The notes beneath the pieces were generated by a model, which was given only the letters and a program-made list of their open reading frames with translations, was not told the origin of the DNA and did not search any database. Positions 46,122 through 55,488 of a stretch of 64,000 nucleotides of DNA are shown one piece after another. Both the position numbers and the translations under genes were made by a program. The stretch covers positions 1 to 64,000 of the forward strand of contig NZ_WTVN01000009.1 of assembly GCF_012910905.1 (NCBI RefSeq), in the 5' to 3' direction. The stretch's first letter is position 1, and each line of letters begins with the position of its first letter. Source of the DNA: Aromatoleum toluvorans (GTDB lineage: Bacteria; Pseudomonadota; Gammaproteobacteria; Burkholderiales; Rhodocyclaceae).

Positions 46122-47069
46122 TCAGCGCGTCAGCTCCGACGTGAGCTTCTTCAAGTCCAGCGTGCGGGCGCGCTCGGCGATTTCCGGCGCATAGCGCTGC
46201 TGCAGGCCCTTGGCATTGTCGAAAAGCTGGCCGAAGGCGGCCTTGAGCGCCGTCCCGTCGAGCCGCCGCCCGTCGGCGTAGTAGCGTTTCGCGACGTGCC
46301 CGAGTGCATAGGTCGTCGCAAACGAGAAGGCCGATCCGGTCGCCTCGCTGCCAATCGTCCGCCCGACCTTGCCGAGCACCTTTCCCAGCAGTCCGCCCAC
46401 CAGCTTGCGGCCGAACTGCTCGACGTATTGCGAGGTCAGGCCGATGCCGACCGTGGCGAGGAAATCGGTGATATGCCCGCGATCGAGCTCGAAGCCGTAG
46501 GCCTTGCCGACCCGATAGACGAGCCGCGTCTGCAGCGGAATGATCGCCATCGATGCGAGCGACTCGGGCAGCAGTTCGAGCGCGCCGTTGAGGATCGCGG
46601 CATTGAGGATCATCTTGTCCAGCTCCGCCTGATCCGGCCCTGCGGCAGCCGATTGTGGCACGGCCGGGGTTTCCGGCAGTGGCCTGTCCACCGGGGCCTG
46701 TGCGAGCGCATCGGCGTTGTCCATGACAGGCGCGGTTTCGCCGCTCGCAAGCTGCAGCAGGGCACCCAGGCGATCCAGGAACGCGGTCTCGGCCGCATCG
46801 TGCACGCCGTCGGCGTCGCACACACCGACCGCCATCTCGAATGCGAGCTGGCGCAGTTCGGGCGAGTCGAGTCCGGCGGCGGCCTGCTCCAGCGTGACGC
46901 GCTTTAGCAGGACGTCCTGATATAGCGACATCACGTCGATGCCGGCACCGGCCGACAGCGACTCGGCGGTGCGGCGCACATGCTCGCGTTCGCGCGGATC
47001 ATTGCGTCCGTCGGCAAACGCAGCCATCAGGCAAATGGTGAGCAGGGAACGGGTCTGTTCGGGAGTCAT
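46122..47069 (-). CDS. TerB-like/DUF697 domain protein
   Basis: 315 residues. N-terminal TerB-like helical domain (about 1-105; LLTICLMAAFADGRNDPRER, CDADGVHDAAE), a Pro-rich linker, then a DUF697-type membrane-associated domain from about 150 with IPLQTRLVYRVGKAYGFELD and several Gly-rich amphipathic segments. Such proteins (YcjF-like) are of unknown function, some linked to envelope stress. It reads towards pssA and lies just downstream of the PhoQ-like kinase on the same strand. Confidence 0.78.
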   Translation of the reverse strand: MTPEQTRSLLTICLMAAFADGRNDPREREHVRRTAESLSAGAGIDVMSLYQDVLLKRVTLEQAAAGLDSPELRQLAFEMAVGVCDADGVHDAAETAFLDRLGALLQLASGETAPVMDNADALAQAPVDRPLPETPAVPQSAAAGPDQAELDKMILNAAILNGALELLPESLASMAIIPLQTRLVYRVGKAYGFELDRGHITDFLATVGIGLTSQYVEQFGRKLVGGLLGKVLGKVGRTIGSEATGSAFSFATTYALGHVAKRYYADGRRLDGTALKAAFGQLFDNAKGLQQRYAPEIAERARTLDLKKLTSELTR

Positions 47070-47126
47070 GGGTCCTTTTCTCGCAGCAAAAAAACGGTTT
47101 TTCGGAAGGAGCCCGGCCGCGGGCTT

Positions 47127-48485
47127 TCAGGCGGCGGGCAGGATCAGCGAGGCGCGCAGCCCACCGGCCGGCGCCTGCCCGAGTTCGATGCGACCGCCAT
47201 AGAGCTGGGCGAGGTCGCGCACGATGCCGAGACCGAGGCCGGAGCCCGGTACATCCTCGTCGGCGCGCGCCCCGCGGGCGAACATCGCATCGCGCGCATC
47301 CACGGAAAGACCCGGACCGTCGTCGTCGATCACGATCTCGACTGCGCCGTCGCGCACGACAGCCGCCACACGGACCGCATGCCGTGCCCACTTGCAGGCG
47401 TTGTCGATGAGATTGCCGAGCATCTCCTGCAGGTCCTGCTCCTCGCCGCGGAACGCCGCAGCGTCGGGCATCGCTTCGATCGCGATCCGCAGCTTGCGTT
47501 CCGCATGCACGCGCTGCATCACGCGCACGAGCCCCTCGACGACCGGCCGCAACGCCGTGCGCAGCCCCGGCACCTGCGTCGCGGCGGCCGCACGCGCACG
47601 CGCGAGGTGGTAGTCGACCTGCCGTTGCGCCGTTGCCACCTGATCGCTCACGAGACGCGCGAGCGCGCCCTCCTCGCGCATCGCCGCGTTGCCGAGCACG
47701 GCGAGCGGTGTCTTGATCGCATGCGCGAGGTTGCCGGCCTGCGTTCGCGCGCGCGCCACCACTTCCGCGTCGTGCGAGAGCACGGCATTGAGTTCATCGA
47801 CGAGCGGCTGCACCTCGTTCGGGAAAGCCCCTTCGAGGCGGCGGCTGCGCCCGTCGCGAATTTCGGCGAGTTGTGCGCTCAGGCGCTTCAGCGGGGCGAG
47901 ACCGATCGACACCTGCAGCATCACCGCGGTGACGAGGCCCGCCGCCAGCACACCCAGTGCGATCACGAGAAGGCCGACGAACTCGCGCACCGGATGCGTC
48001 ATGCCGCGCTCGTCCGCCGCGACGATCAGGCGCAGCGGGGCGGCGGCGCCGTCTTCCAGCCTGACGATGCGCTCCATCATCACCAGCCGTTCGCGATCGG
48101 GCCCGGCAACGGCATGCACGTGCACTTCGCCGTCCCGGGGGCCGTCGCGGGGCACTTCGAGCGTGGTATCCCATAGCGAACGCGAGCGCAGCATGCCGCG
48201 CACGGCATCGCCCCCCTCGCGGTCGATCTGCCAGTAGAGCCCCGACAGCGGCCTGCGCAGGCGCGGATCGCTGAGTTCCGCGCGCAGCCGCGGGACGGCG
48301 TCGGCACCGAATTCGACGTTCGCGGTGAGTTGGTCGAGGTGGATGCGCAGCTCCGCCTCGAATCGCTCCGTGACGTGTTCGCGAAACAGGTCGGCCAGCA
48401 CGAAACCGGTCGCGGTCAGCGCGGCCAGGATCCACACCAGGCTGCCGGCGAGCAGCCGCGCACGTAGCGAACCCCGCACGCTCAT
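47127..48485 (-). CDS. PhoQ-like sensor histidine kinase
   Basis: 452 residues. Helix 1 (11-31), a periplasmic domain of about 140 residues, helix 2 (about 165-187), HAMP, phosphoacceptor His255 in NLAHAIKTPLAVL (the H-x-[IL]-K-T-P-L form of the PhoQ branch), N-box LGNLIDNACKW, G1 DDDGPGLS and G2 SGLGLGIV. The ATG overlaps the stop of its regulator (ATGA); a second in-frame ATG lies three codons further upstream. Together with the PepSY gene it forms a three-gene sensory operon divergent from the SHP operon. Confidence 0.9.
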   Translation of the reverse strand: MSVRGSLRARLLAGSLVWILAALTATGFVLADLFREHVTERFEAELRIHLDQLTANVEFGADAVPRLRAELSDPRLRRPLSGLYWQIDREGGDAVRGMLRSRSLWDTTLEVPRDGPRDGEVHVHAVAGPDRERLVMMERIVRLEDGAAAPLRLIVAADERGMTHPVREFVGLLVIALGVLAAGLVTAVMLQVSIGLAPLKRLSAQLAEIRDGRSRRLEGAFPNEVQPLVDELNAVLSHDAEVVARARTQAGNLAHAIKTPLAVLGNAAMREEGALARLVSDQVATAQRQVDYHLARARAAAATQVPGLRTALRPVVEGLVRVMQRVHAERKLRIAIEAMPDAAAFRGEEQDLQEMLGNLIDNACKWARHAVRVAAVVRDGAVEIVIDDDGPGLSVDARDAMFARGARADEDVPGSGLGLGIVRDLAQLYGGRIELGQAPAGGLRASLILPAA

Positions 48486-49144
48486 TCGGGACATGCGAGG
48501 CGGTACCCCAAGCCACGCACCGTTTCGATCAGCCCGGCGGGCAGCTTCTTGCGCAGCCGTCCGATGAAGACTTCGATCGTGTTCGAATCGCGCTCGAAGT
48601 CCTGGGCGTAGATGTGCTCGGTGAGTTCGGCGCGCGAGACGACCTGCCCCTTGCGGTGCATCAGGTAGCTCAGCACGCGCAGTTCGTGGCTCGTCAGCGT
48701 CACCGCCTGCCCGTCGACCGTGACGCGACCGCCGCGGGTGTCGAGCCGCACCGTGCCACACGCAAGCTCGGCACTCGCGAGCCCGGCACTGCGGCGGATC
48801 AGCGCCCGCACGCGCGCAAGCAGCTCTTCCATGTGGAAGGGCTTGGTGAGGTAGTCATCGGCCCCGGCATCGATCCCGGCGACCTTCTCGTGCCAGTTGT
48901 CGCGGGCGGTGAGGATCAACACCGGCATCGACCGTCCGGCCGCGCGCCACTTCTTCAGCACGGTGAGCCCGTCCATCAGCGGCAGGCCGAGATCCAGCAC
49001 CACCGCATCGAGCGATTCGACCTCGCCGACGAAATACGCGTCGCGGCCATTGGCGACGCAATCGACCGCGTAGCCGGCCTCGCGCAGCGCCTGCGACAGC
49101 TGCGCCGCCAGCGTCGGCTCGTCCTCCACGACCAGGATGTGCAT
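48482..49144 (-). CDS. PhoP-like response regulator
   Basis: 220 residues. Receiver E7-D8-E9, phosphoacceptor Asp51 (VVLDLGLPLMDG), Lys in DDYLTKPFHM, then a winged-helix domain with LTSHELRVLSYLMH and SNTIEVFIGRLRKKL. The PhoP/OmpR class binds pairs of direct repeats about 11 bases apart, and such repeats lie in the divergent promoter region (49539-49577). Its ATG shares one base with the stop of the PepSY gene. Confidence 0.92.
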   Translation of the reverse strand: MHILVVEDEPTLAAQLSQALREAGYAVDCVANGRDAYFVGEVESLDAVVLDLGLPLMDGLTVLKKWRAAGRSMPVLILTARDNWHEKVAGIDAGADDYLTKPFHMEELLARVRALIRRSAGLASAELACGTVRLDTRGGRVTVDGQAVTLTSHELRVLSYLMHRKGQVVSRAELTEHIYAQDFERDSNTIEVFIGRLRKKLPAGLIETVRGLGYRLACPE

Positions 49145-49473
49145 CAGGGCCTCCCGTTCCGGTTCTCTCTCGACTTCACGCCGATCACGGTGCCGTCGCG
49201 CGCATCCACATCCAGCCGCACGAGCGCCCCTCCGTCGCGCAACAGGCGGATCTCGTAGATCCAGCGACCGCGCTCGCGCTCCAGTTCGACTTCCACGACC
49301 TTTCCCGGATAGTCGCGCCCGACCTTGTCGAGAATCGTGCGCAGCGGCAGCACCTCGCCACGTTCGAGCGCGGCGCGGGCGCGATCGTGATCGTCATCGC
49401 TCGCTGCGACCGGACAGATCGAAAGACTTGCAAGAGCCATCAGCACGACTCCCGACGCGAACAGCCTGCGCAT
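49144..49473 (-). CDS. Exported PepSY-domain protein
   Basis: 109 residues from the ATG behind AGGAGAGG. A signal peptide (1 to about 24, ending VAAS) precedes a single PepSY domain (LRTILDKVGRDYPGKVVEVE, WIYEIRLLRDGG, VRLDVDARDGTVIG). First gene of the operon with a PhoP/PhoQ-like system. Small PepSY proteins beside such systems may modulate the sensor in the periplasm. Coupled to the regulator by a TGATG junction. Confidence 0.9.
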   Translation of the reverse strand: MRRLFASGVVLMALASLSICPVAASDDDHDRARAALERGEVLPLRTILDKVGRDYPGKVVEVELERERGRWIYEIRLLRDGGALVRLDVDARDGTVIGVKSRENRNGRP

Positions 49474-49538
49474 CGACACCTCTCCTGAATGCACGCGCAC
49501 CTTGCGCGGATCTCGGAACCCGTTTTAGGGCCGCCGGG

Positions 49539-49577
49539 CTGAACGGCGGCTGAATGCCGCCTTCACCTTGCGTTCAG
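49539..49577. promoter_or_regulatory. Symmetric four-hexamer operator between the PepSY operon and the SHP operon
   Basis: Four hexamers, each 5 bases apart: CTGAAC (49539-49544), CTGAAT (49550-49555), CTTCAC (49561-49566, complement of GTGAAG) and GTTCAG (49572-49577, complement of CTGAAC). The first two point right and the last two left, so two 11-base direct-repeat pairs face each other around 49558. An 11-base period is that of OmpR/PhoP-class regulators, and the region separates the two divergent operons. Confidence 0.7.
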
Positions 49578-49671
49578 GCTCGGCCGCGCAAAGTACGTCC
49601 CGAAGCCGGTGCCAACGCCCCGGCGGATCGATTCCATAGACATTGTTCCACCTTCAGCGACAGGAGCAAAC

Positions 49672-50085
49672 ATGAGAAGCCACTCCCTGCAGACGCTGCT
49701 CGCCGCGGTCGCACTGATCGCGAGCGGATTCGCCAGCGCCGAGGCGCCCGCCGACTTCCTCGCCCGTTACGAAGCCGAGGCACGCCAGTCCACACCGGGC
49801 TTCAGCGCATCGGCCGAGCGCGGCGAGAAATTCTTCACGAGCACCCACGGCGGTGAATGGAGCTGTTCGACCTGCCATACGAAGAATCCCGCGGCGCGCG
49901 GCAAGCACGCCAACACCGGCAAGGCGATCGAGCCGATGGCGCCCGGCGCCAATCCGGAACGCCTCGCGAGCACGCGCTCGGTCGAGAAATGGTTCGGGCG
50001 CAACTGCAAGGACGTGCTCGGCCGCGCCTGCACGCCCGGTGAAAAAGCCGACGTCGTCGCCTGGCTGATGACTTCCCCCCGCTGA
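49672..50085 (+). CDS. shp: SHP-type (DUF1924) oxygen/NO-binding cytochrome c
   Basis: 137 residues. Signal peptide 1-23; heme motif C65-S-T-C68-H69. The segment WFGRNCKDVLGRAC supplies Asn111 (about Asn88 of the mature protein) and a Cys pair 112/120. In the Rhodobacter sphaeroides heme protein (SHP) an Asn at this position is the sixth heme ligand that swings away to let oxygen or NO bind, and a disulfide is present. An AGGAG ribosome binding site precedes the ATG. First gene of a shp-dhc-cytochrome b operon, an order known from Rhodobacter and Shewanella. Periplasmic. Confidence 0.88.
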   Translation: MRSHSLQTLLAAVALIASGFASAEAPADFLARYEAEARQSTPGFSASAERGEKFFTSTHGGEWSCSTCHTKNPAARGKHANTGKAIEPMAPGANPERLASTRSVEKWFGRNCKDVLGRACTPGEKADVVAWLMTSPR

Positions 50086-50105
50086 CCCGCAAGGAGCACG
50101 AAGAA

Positions 50106-50618
50106 ATGAACGCACGCTTTCCCGCCCGCGCCCTGCGCACCCTCGCGCTCGTCGTGGCCACCGGCGCAGCCGCCGCGGCCATGGCCGACGACGAAAACAA
50201 GCAGATGAACATCGATCACCCGGTCTATCGCAGCGAATGCGGCAGCTGCCACATCGCCTTCCCGCCCGCCCTGCTGGGCGCCAATTCGTGGCGCGCGATG
50301 ATGGCCGGCCTCGACAAGCACTTCGGCTCGGACGCCAGCCTCGACGCCGGGACGGCCGCCGTCATCACGAAATTCCTCGTCGCCAATGCCGGCCGCCGGG
50401 ACACCTCCGGCACCGACGGCAGCCCGCAGCTGCGCATCAGCGACACCCCCTGGTTCCGCAAGGAGCACCGCGACGGCCACGACGGCATCACGCAGGGCAT
50501 CTTCCGCAGCGAAGCGGTCAAGAGCGCCGCCAACTGCGCCGCCTGCCACCGCGACGCCGGCCAGGGCGACTACAGCGAACGCAATATCCGCATCCCGAAG
50601 AACGGAGCCCGATCATGA
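50106..50618 (+). CDS. dhc: Diheme cytochrome c (DHC)
   Basis: 170 residues. Signal peptide to about 27 (AAAMA). Two heme attachment sites: C45-G-S-C-H49 and C144-A-A-C-H148. The MNIDHPVYRSECGSCHIAFP start and NSWRAMMAGLDKHFG segment are the DHC family signature. In SHP operons this protein passes electrons between cytochrome b and SHP. ATGA overlap with the cytochrome b gene. Confidence 0.92.
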   Translation: MNARFPARALRTLALVVATGAAAAAMADDENKQMNIDHPVYRSECGSCHIAFPPALLGANSWRAMMAGLDKHFGSDASLDAGTAAVITKFLVANAGRRDTSGTDGSPQLRISDTPWFRKEHRDGHDGITQGIFRSEAVKSAANCAACHRDAGQGDYSERNIRIPKNGARS

Positions 50619-51346
50619 GCACGAGCCTCGCTTCCGCCGCCGGCCGCACCTCACAGTGCGCCGACGCTGCCACCACGGTGCGCGTCTGGGACGTTCCGAC
50701 ACGTGTGTTCCACTGGAGCCTCGCGCTATGCTTCGCCGGCGCGTGGCTCACGTCCGACTCCGAACGGCTGCGCGACCTGCACGTGATGCTGGGCTACACC
50801 TTCGCCGGCCTCATCGTGTTCCGCGTGCTGTGGGGGCTCGTCGGCACGCGTTACGCCCGCTTCACGAGCTTCCTCTTCTCGCCGCGCAAATTCGCGTCCT
50901 ACGTGAAATCGCTCATCACCCGGAAGCCCGAACACCATCTGGGCCACAACCCGGCCGGCTCGGTCTCGATCTTTGCGATGCTGGGCCTGGGCGTGCTGAT
51001 CGTCCTGAGCGGCTTCACGGTCTATCAGGACATCGGCGGCGAATGGCTGGAGGAGTTCCATGAAGTGGCCGCCAGCACGATGCTCGCCGTCGTCTTCGTG
51101 CACATCGCCGGGGTCATCGTCAGCAGCCTGCTGCACCGCGAGAACCTCGTACGCTCCATGGTCACGGGCAGCAAGCGCGGCGCCCCGTCCGACGGCATCC
51201 GCCATACGCACCGGACCGTCGGCGCCGCACTCCTCGTCGCGGTCCTCGGTTTCTGGTGGGCCTACCAGAGCGGCACGGCGGATGCGTGGCTGCCACAACC
51301 GACCGCAACCGCAGGCGAGCGGACGGACCGACATCACGACGACTAG
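50615..51346 (+). CDS. Cytochrome b561-type membrane protein
   Basis: 243 residues. RVWDVPTRVFHWSLALCFAG opens the family; His ligands lie in FHW, LHVMLGY, LGHNP and the later EFHEVAAST and FVHIAGV segments, in four helices. A fifth C-terminal hydrophobic stretch ends in a His/Asp tail. It is the quinol-side donor of the SHP/DHC chain in the inner membrane. Translationally coupled to dhc; followed by a terminator at 51371. Confidence 0.9.
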   Translation: MSTSLASAAGRTSQCADAATTVRVWDVPTRVFHWSLALCFAGAWLTSDSERLRDLHVMLGYTFAGLIVFRVLWGLVGTRYARFTSFLFSPRKFASYVKSLITRKPEHHLGHNPAGSVSIFAMLGLGVLIVLSGFTVYQDIGGEWLEEFHEVAASTMLAVVFVHIAGVIVSSLLHRENLVRSMVTGSKRGAPSDGIRHTHRTVGAALLVAVLGFWWAYQSGTADAWLPQPTATAGERTDRHHDD

Positions 51347-51370
51347 GCGGGCAGCACACCCGCCCTTGCG

Positions 51371-51405
51371 AGGCCGCCCTGGCAATCCAGTCGGGCGGCC
51401 TTTTT
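51371..51405 (+). terminator. Rho-independent terminator of the SHP operon
   Basis: AGGCCGCCC (51371-51379) pairs with GGGCGGCCT (51393-51401), followed by a run of T to 51405, 24 bases after the cytochrome b stop. Confidence 0.88.
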
Positions 51406-51469
51406 CTGTCACGGGTACGCGATAGCCCCTGGCCATCGCTCCGATACTCGCCCGGACGCCCCGCCGTCC

Positions 51470-51499
51470 TTGCATTCGGCCAAATCGGCGGTTTATAGT
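51470..51499 (+). promoter_or_regulatory. Candidate promoter of the leuA leader
   Basis: TTGCAT (51470-51475), 18 bases, TATAGT (51494-51499). The -10 is 5/6 to consensus and the -35 weak. The start of transcription would fall near 51506, the A of the leader peptide's ATG. Confidence 0.4.
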
Positions 51500-51505
51500 C
51501 GCAGC

Positions 51506-51598
51506 ATGAATTCCGCCAGCGACCACTTCCCCCTGTCGCTACGCCTTCTCCCGGCGGGCCTGGTGCTGCTCGGCCCGCTGCTGCGCCCCGCGCGCTAA
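51506..51598 (+). CDS. Leu-rich leader peptide candidate upstream of leuA
   Basis: 30 codons, with 9 Leu between positions 10 and 26 ([17 protein letters not shown]). Leu codons include CTA and CTT, which look rare in this GC-rich genome. It lies 97 bases upstream of leuA and has no ribosome binding site; the promoter position suggests translation from the transcript's 5' end (leaderless). A 7-bp stem (GCGGGCC with GGCCCGC, 11-base loop) lies inside the reading frame over the Leu codons. I find no T-rich terminator after it, so if it acts as an attenuator the terminator form is unclear. The gap 51347-51695 otherwise holds the terminator and promoter only. Confidence 0.5.
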   Translation: MNSASDHFPLSLRLLPAGLVLLGPLLRPAR

Positions 51599-53236
51599 AT
51601 ATATCCATCCCCCTCGTGTTGCCCGTCTGCCGCCAGCGTCCCAGCGCCGGTTGCTTGTCATATCCGGTTTTCCAACTTTCCAGCAGGAGCCGACGATGAA
51701 AGACCAGTTGATCATTTTCGATACCACCTTGCGCGACGGCGAACAAAGCCCGGGCGCCTCGATGACGCAGGAAGAGAAGCTGCGCATCGCCCGCCAGCTC
51801 GAACGCATGCGCGTCGACGTGATCGAGGCAGGCTTCCCCGCGGCATCGAACGGCGATTTCGAATCGGTGCGCGCAATCGCCGAGACGATCAAGGAATCGA
51901 CCGTCTGTGCGCTCGCCCGCGCCAACGAGAACGACATCCGGCGCTCGGGCGAGGCCATCCGCCCGGCGGCACGCGGCCGCATCCACACCTTCATCGCGAC
52001 CAGCCCGATCCACATGGAGAAGAAGCTGCGCATGACGCCCGACCAGGTCGTCGAGCAGGCGGTGAAGGCGATCGGCTGGGCCAGGGAATACACCGACGAC
52101 ATCGAATTCTCCGCCGAGGACGCGGGCCGCTCGGAGATCGACTTCCTCGTGCGCATCTTCACCGCGGTCATCGCGGCCGGCGCGAAGACGATCAACGTCC
52201 CCGACACGGTCGGCTACAACGTGCCGACGCAGTATGCGAACACCATCCGCACGCTGATCGAGCGCGTGCCCAATTCCGACCAGGTGATCTGGTCGGTGCA
52301 TTGCCACAACGACCTCGGCCTCGCGGTCGCCAACTCGCTCGCCGCCGTCCTGGCCGGCGCGCGCCAGGTCGAATGCACCATCAACGGCCTCGGCGAACGC
52401 GCCGGCAACGCCGCGCTCGAGGAAATCGTCATGGCCGTGCGCACCCGCCAGGACGTCTTCCCGTGTGACACGCGCATCGACACGACGCAGATCGTGCCGG
52501 CCTCCAAGCTCGTCTCCGGCATCACCGGCTTCCCGGTGCAGCCGAACAAGGCCATCGTCGGCGCCAACGCCTTCTCGCACGAATCCGGCATCCACCAGGA
52601 CGGCGTGCTCAAGCATCGCGAGACCTACGAGATCATGCGCGCCGAGGACGTCGGCTGGGGCGCCAACAAGCTCGTGCTCGGCAAGCACTCCGGCCGCAAC
52701 GCCTTCCGCAGCCGCCTGCAGGAGATCGGCATCGTCGTCGCGTCCGAGGACCAGCTCAACCACGCCTTCGCGCGCTTCAAGGAGCTCGCCGACAAGAAGC
52801 ACGAGATCTTCGACGAGGACCTGCACGCGCTGATGAGCGACGAGGTCATCACGCCCGAACACGAGCACTTCCGCCTGCTCGCGTCGCGCTTCCACTCGGA
52901 GACGGGCGAGACGCCGCAGGCCGAGCTCACGATCGCCGTCGCGGGCAAGGAAACGCGCACCAGCGCCCAGGGGTCGGGACCGGTCGACGCGGCCTTCAAG
53001 GCCATCGAGGCGGTCGCCAGGAGCGGCACCGAACTGCTGCTGTACTCGGTGAACGCGATCACCACCGGCACCGACGCACAGGGCGAGGTCACGGTGCGCC
53101 TGTCGCAGGACGGCAAGGTCGTGAATGGCCAGGGCGCCGACACCGACATCATCGTCGCGTCGGCCAAGGCCTATCTCAACGCGCTCAACAAGCTGCACGG
53201 CAAGTTCGAGAAGCTGAACCCGCAGCCCGAAACGCG

Positions 53237-54222
<986 letters not shown>

Positions 54223-54264
54223 TTATAGCCGCCCCTCCAGCCCCACCCGACCCGCCTTCCCAGC

Positions 54265-55488
54265 ATGCCCGCCATGCCATTGAACTCCGCGCGCGACTTC
54301 CTGCGCCTCGTCGCGCAGCGCTTCGTCGCGACGCGCTGCCCCCAGGTCGCCGGCAGCCTCGCCTTCACGACGCTGCTCGCCCTCGTCCCCCTCGTCACCG
54401 TCGTCATCGCACTCTTCAGCAACTTCCCTGCCTTTGCCGAGCTCGGCACCTCTCTGAAGACCTTCCTGCTGGCCAACCTGCTGCCCGACCGCGCCGGCAG
54501 GATCATCGCCACCTACGCATTCCAGTTCTCGCAGAAGGCCGCGAAGCTCACGCTGATCGGCACCGCCGCCCTCGTCGTCACCGCGCTGATGCTGCTGATG
54601 ACGATAGACCGCGTGTTCAACCAGATCTGGGGCGTACGGCGCCCGCGCCCGCTGCTGGCGCGGCTCACCGTGCACTGGTCGACCCTCACGCTGGGCCCGG
54701 TCGCGCTCGGCGCCAGCGCGTTCGCAACGGGCCAGCTCGTCGCCAGCTCCATCACCTTGGCCGGCAAGGGGTCGTGGATCGTCGACTTCTTCTCGACGCT
54801 GGCGTCCGCAGGGCTGCTGTGCGTCGTCTTCACCTTCCTGTACTACGCCGTTCCCAATCACAAGGTGCGTCCCACCCACGCACTCGCGGGCGGCACCACC
54901 GCTGCGCTCGCCTTCCTGCTGATGCAGCAGCTCTTCGGCCTCTTCCTCGCCCGCATCCCGACCTACACGCTGATCTACGGCACCTTCGCGACGGTGCCGA
55001 TCTTCCTGCTGTGGCTCTACCTGTCGTGGGTCGTCATCCTGCTCGGGGCGATACTGGCGGCATCGCTGCCGGGTTTCTTCGAGCGCACGCGCGTGCTCGT
55101 CCCCTTTGCCGGCGACCGCGCCTGGGCCGCCACCACGGTCCTCGCGATGCTTGCGCGCGCGCAGGCGGAAGGCCGGAGCGTCGCGTTCGAACCGCTCATC
55201 GAGGCGGCCCGCCTCAACGCCAACGAAGGCGAAAGCCTGCTCGGCGACCTGTGCGAAGCCGGCTGGGCGGCACGCACCGAGGACGGCAACTGGCTGCTCA
55301 CCCGCGACGCCGCCAGCATCGGGATCGCCGACGTCGTCTGCCGGCTGGCGCTGTCGCCGACCGGATGGCGCAAGGCCGGCCACAACGAGCTGTCGCGCGA
55401 CACTGCCGATCGCATCGAGAACGCCCTGCGCGCGGCCGACATCTCGATCGCCGAACTCGCCGCCCGGCAGCCTGCGCGGGAGAGCTAG
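54265..55488 (+). CDS. YihY/BrkB (RNase BN-like) inner-membrane protein
   Basis: 407 residues. Six helices over the first 290 residues, with AGSLAFTTLLALVPLVTVVI and LYLSWVVILLGAILAASLPG as family motifs; a cytoplasmic C-terminal domain (about 300-400) of winged-helix look follows. Once mislabelled ribonuclease BN; function is not known. An internal ATG three codons in is an alternative start. The stop overlaps the convergent stop of the next gene by 4 bases. Confidence 0.9.
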   Translation: MPAMPLNSARDFLRLVAQRFVATRCPQVAGSLAFTTLLALVPLVTVVIALFSNFPAFAELGTSLKTFLLANLLPDRAGRIIATYAFQFSQKAAKLTLIGTAALVVTALMLLMTIDRVFNQIWGVRRPRPLLARLTVHWSTLTLGPVALGASAFATGQLVASSITLAGKGSWIVDFFSTLASAGLLCVVFTFLYYAVPNHKVRPTHALAGGTTAALAFLLMQQLFGLFLARIPTYTLIYGTFATVPIFLLWLYLSWVVILLGAILAASLPGFFERTRVLVPFAGDRAWAATTVLAMLARAQAEGRSVAFEPLIEAARLNANEGESLLGDLCEAGWAARTEDGNWLLTRDAASIGIADVVCRLALSPTGWRKAGHNELSRDTADRIENALRAADISIAELAARQPARES

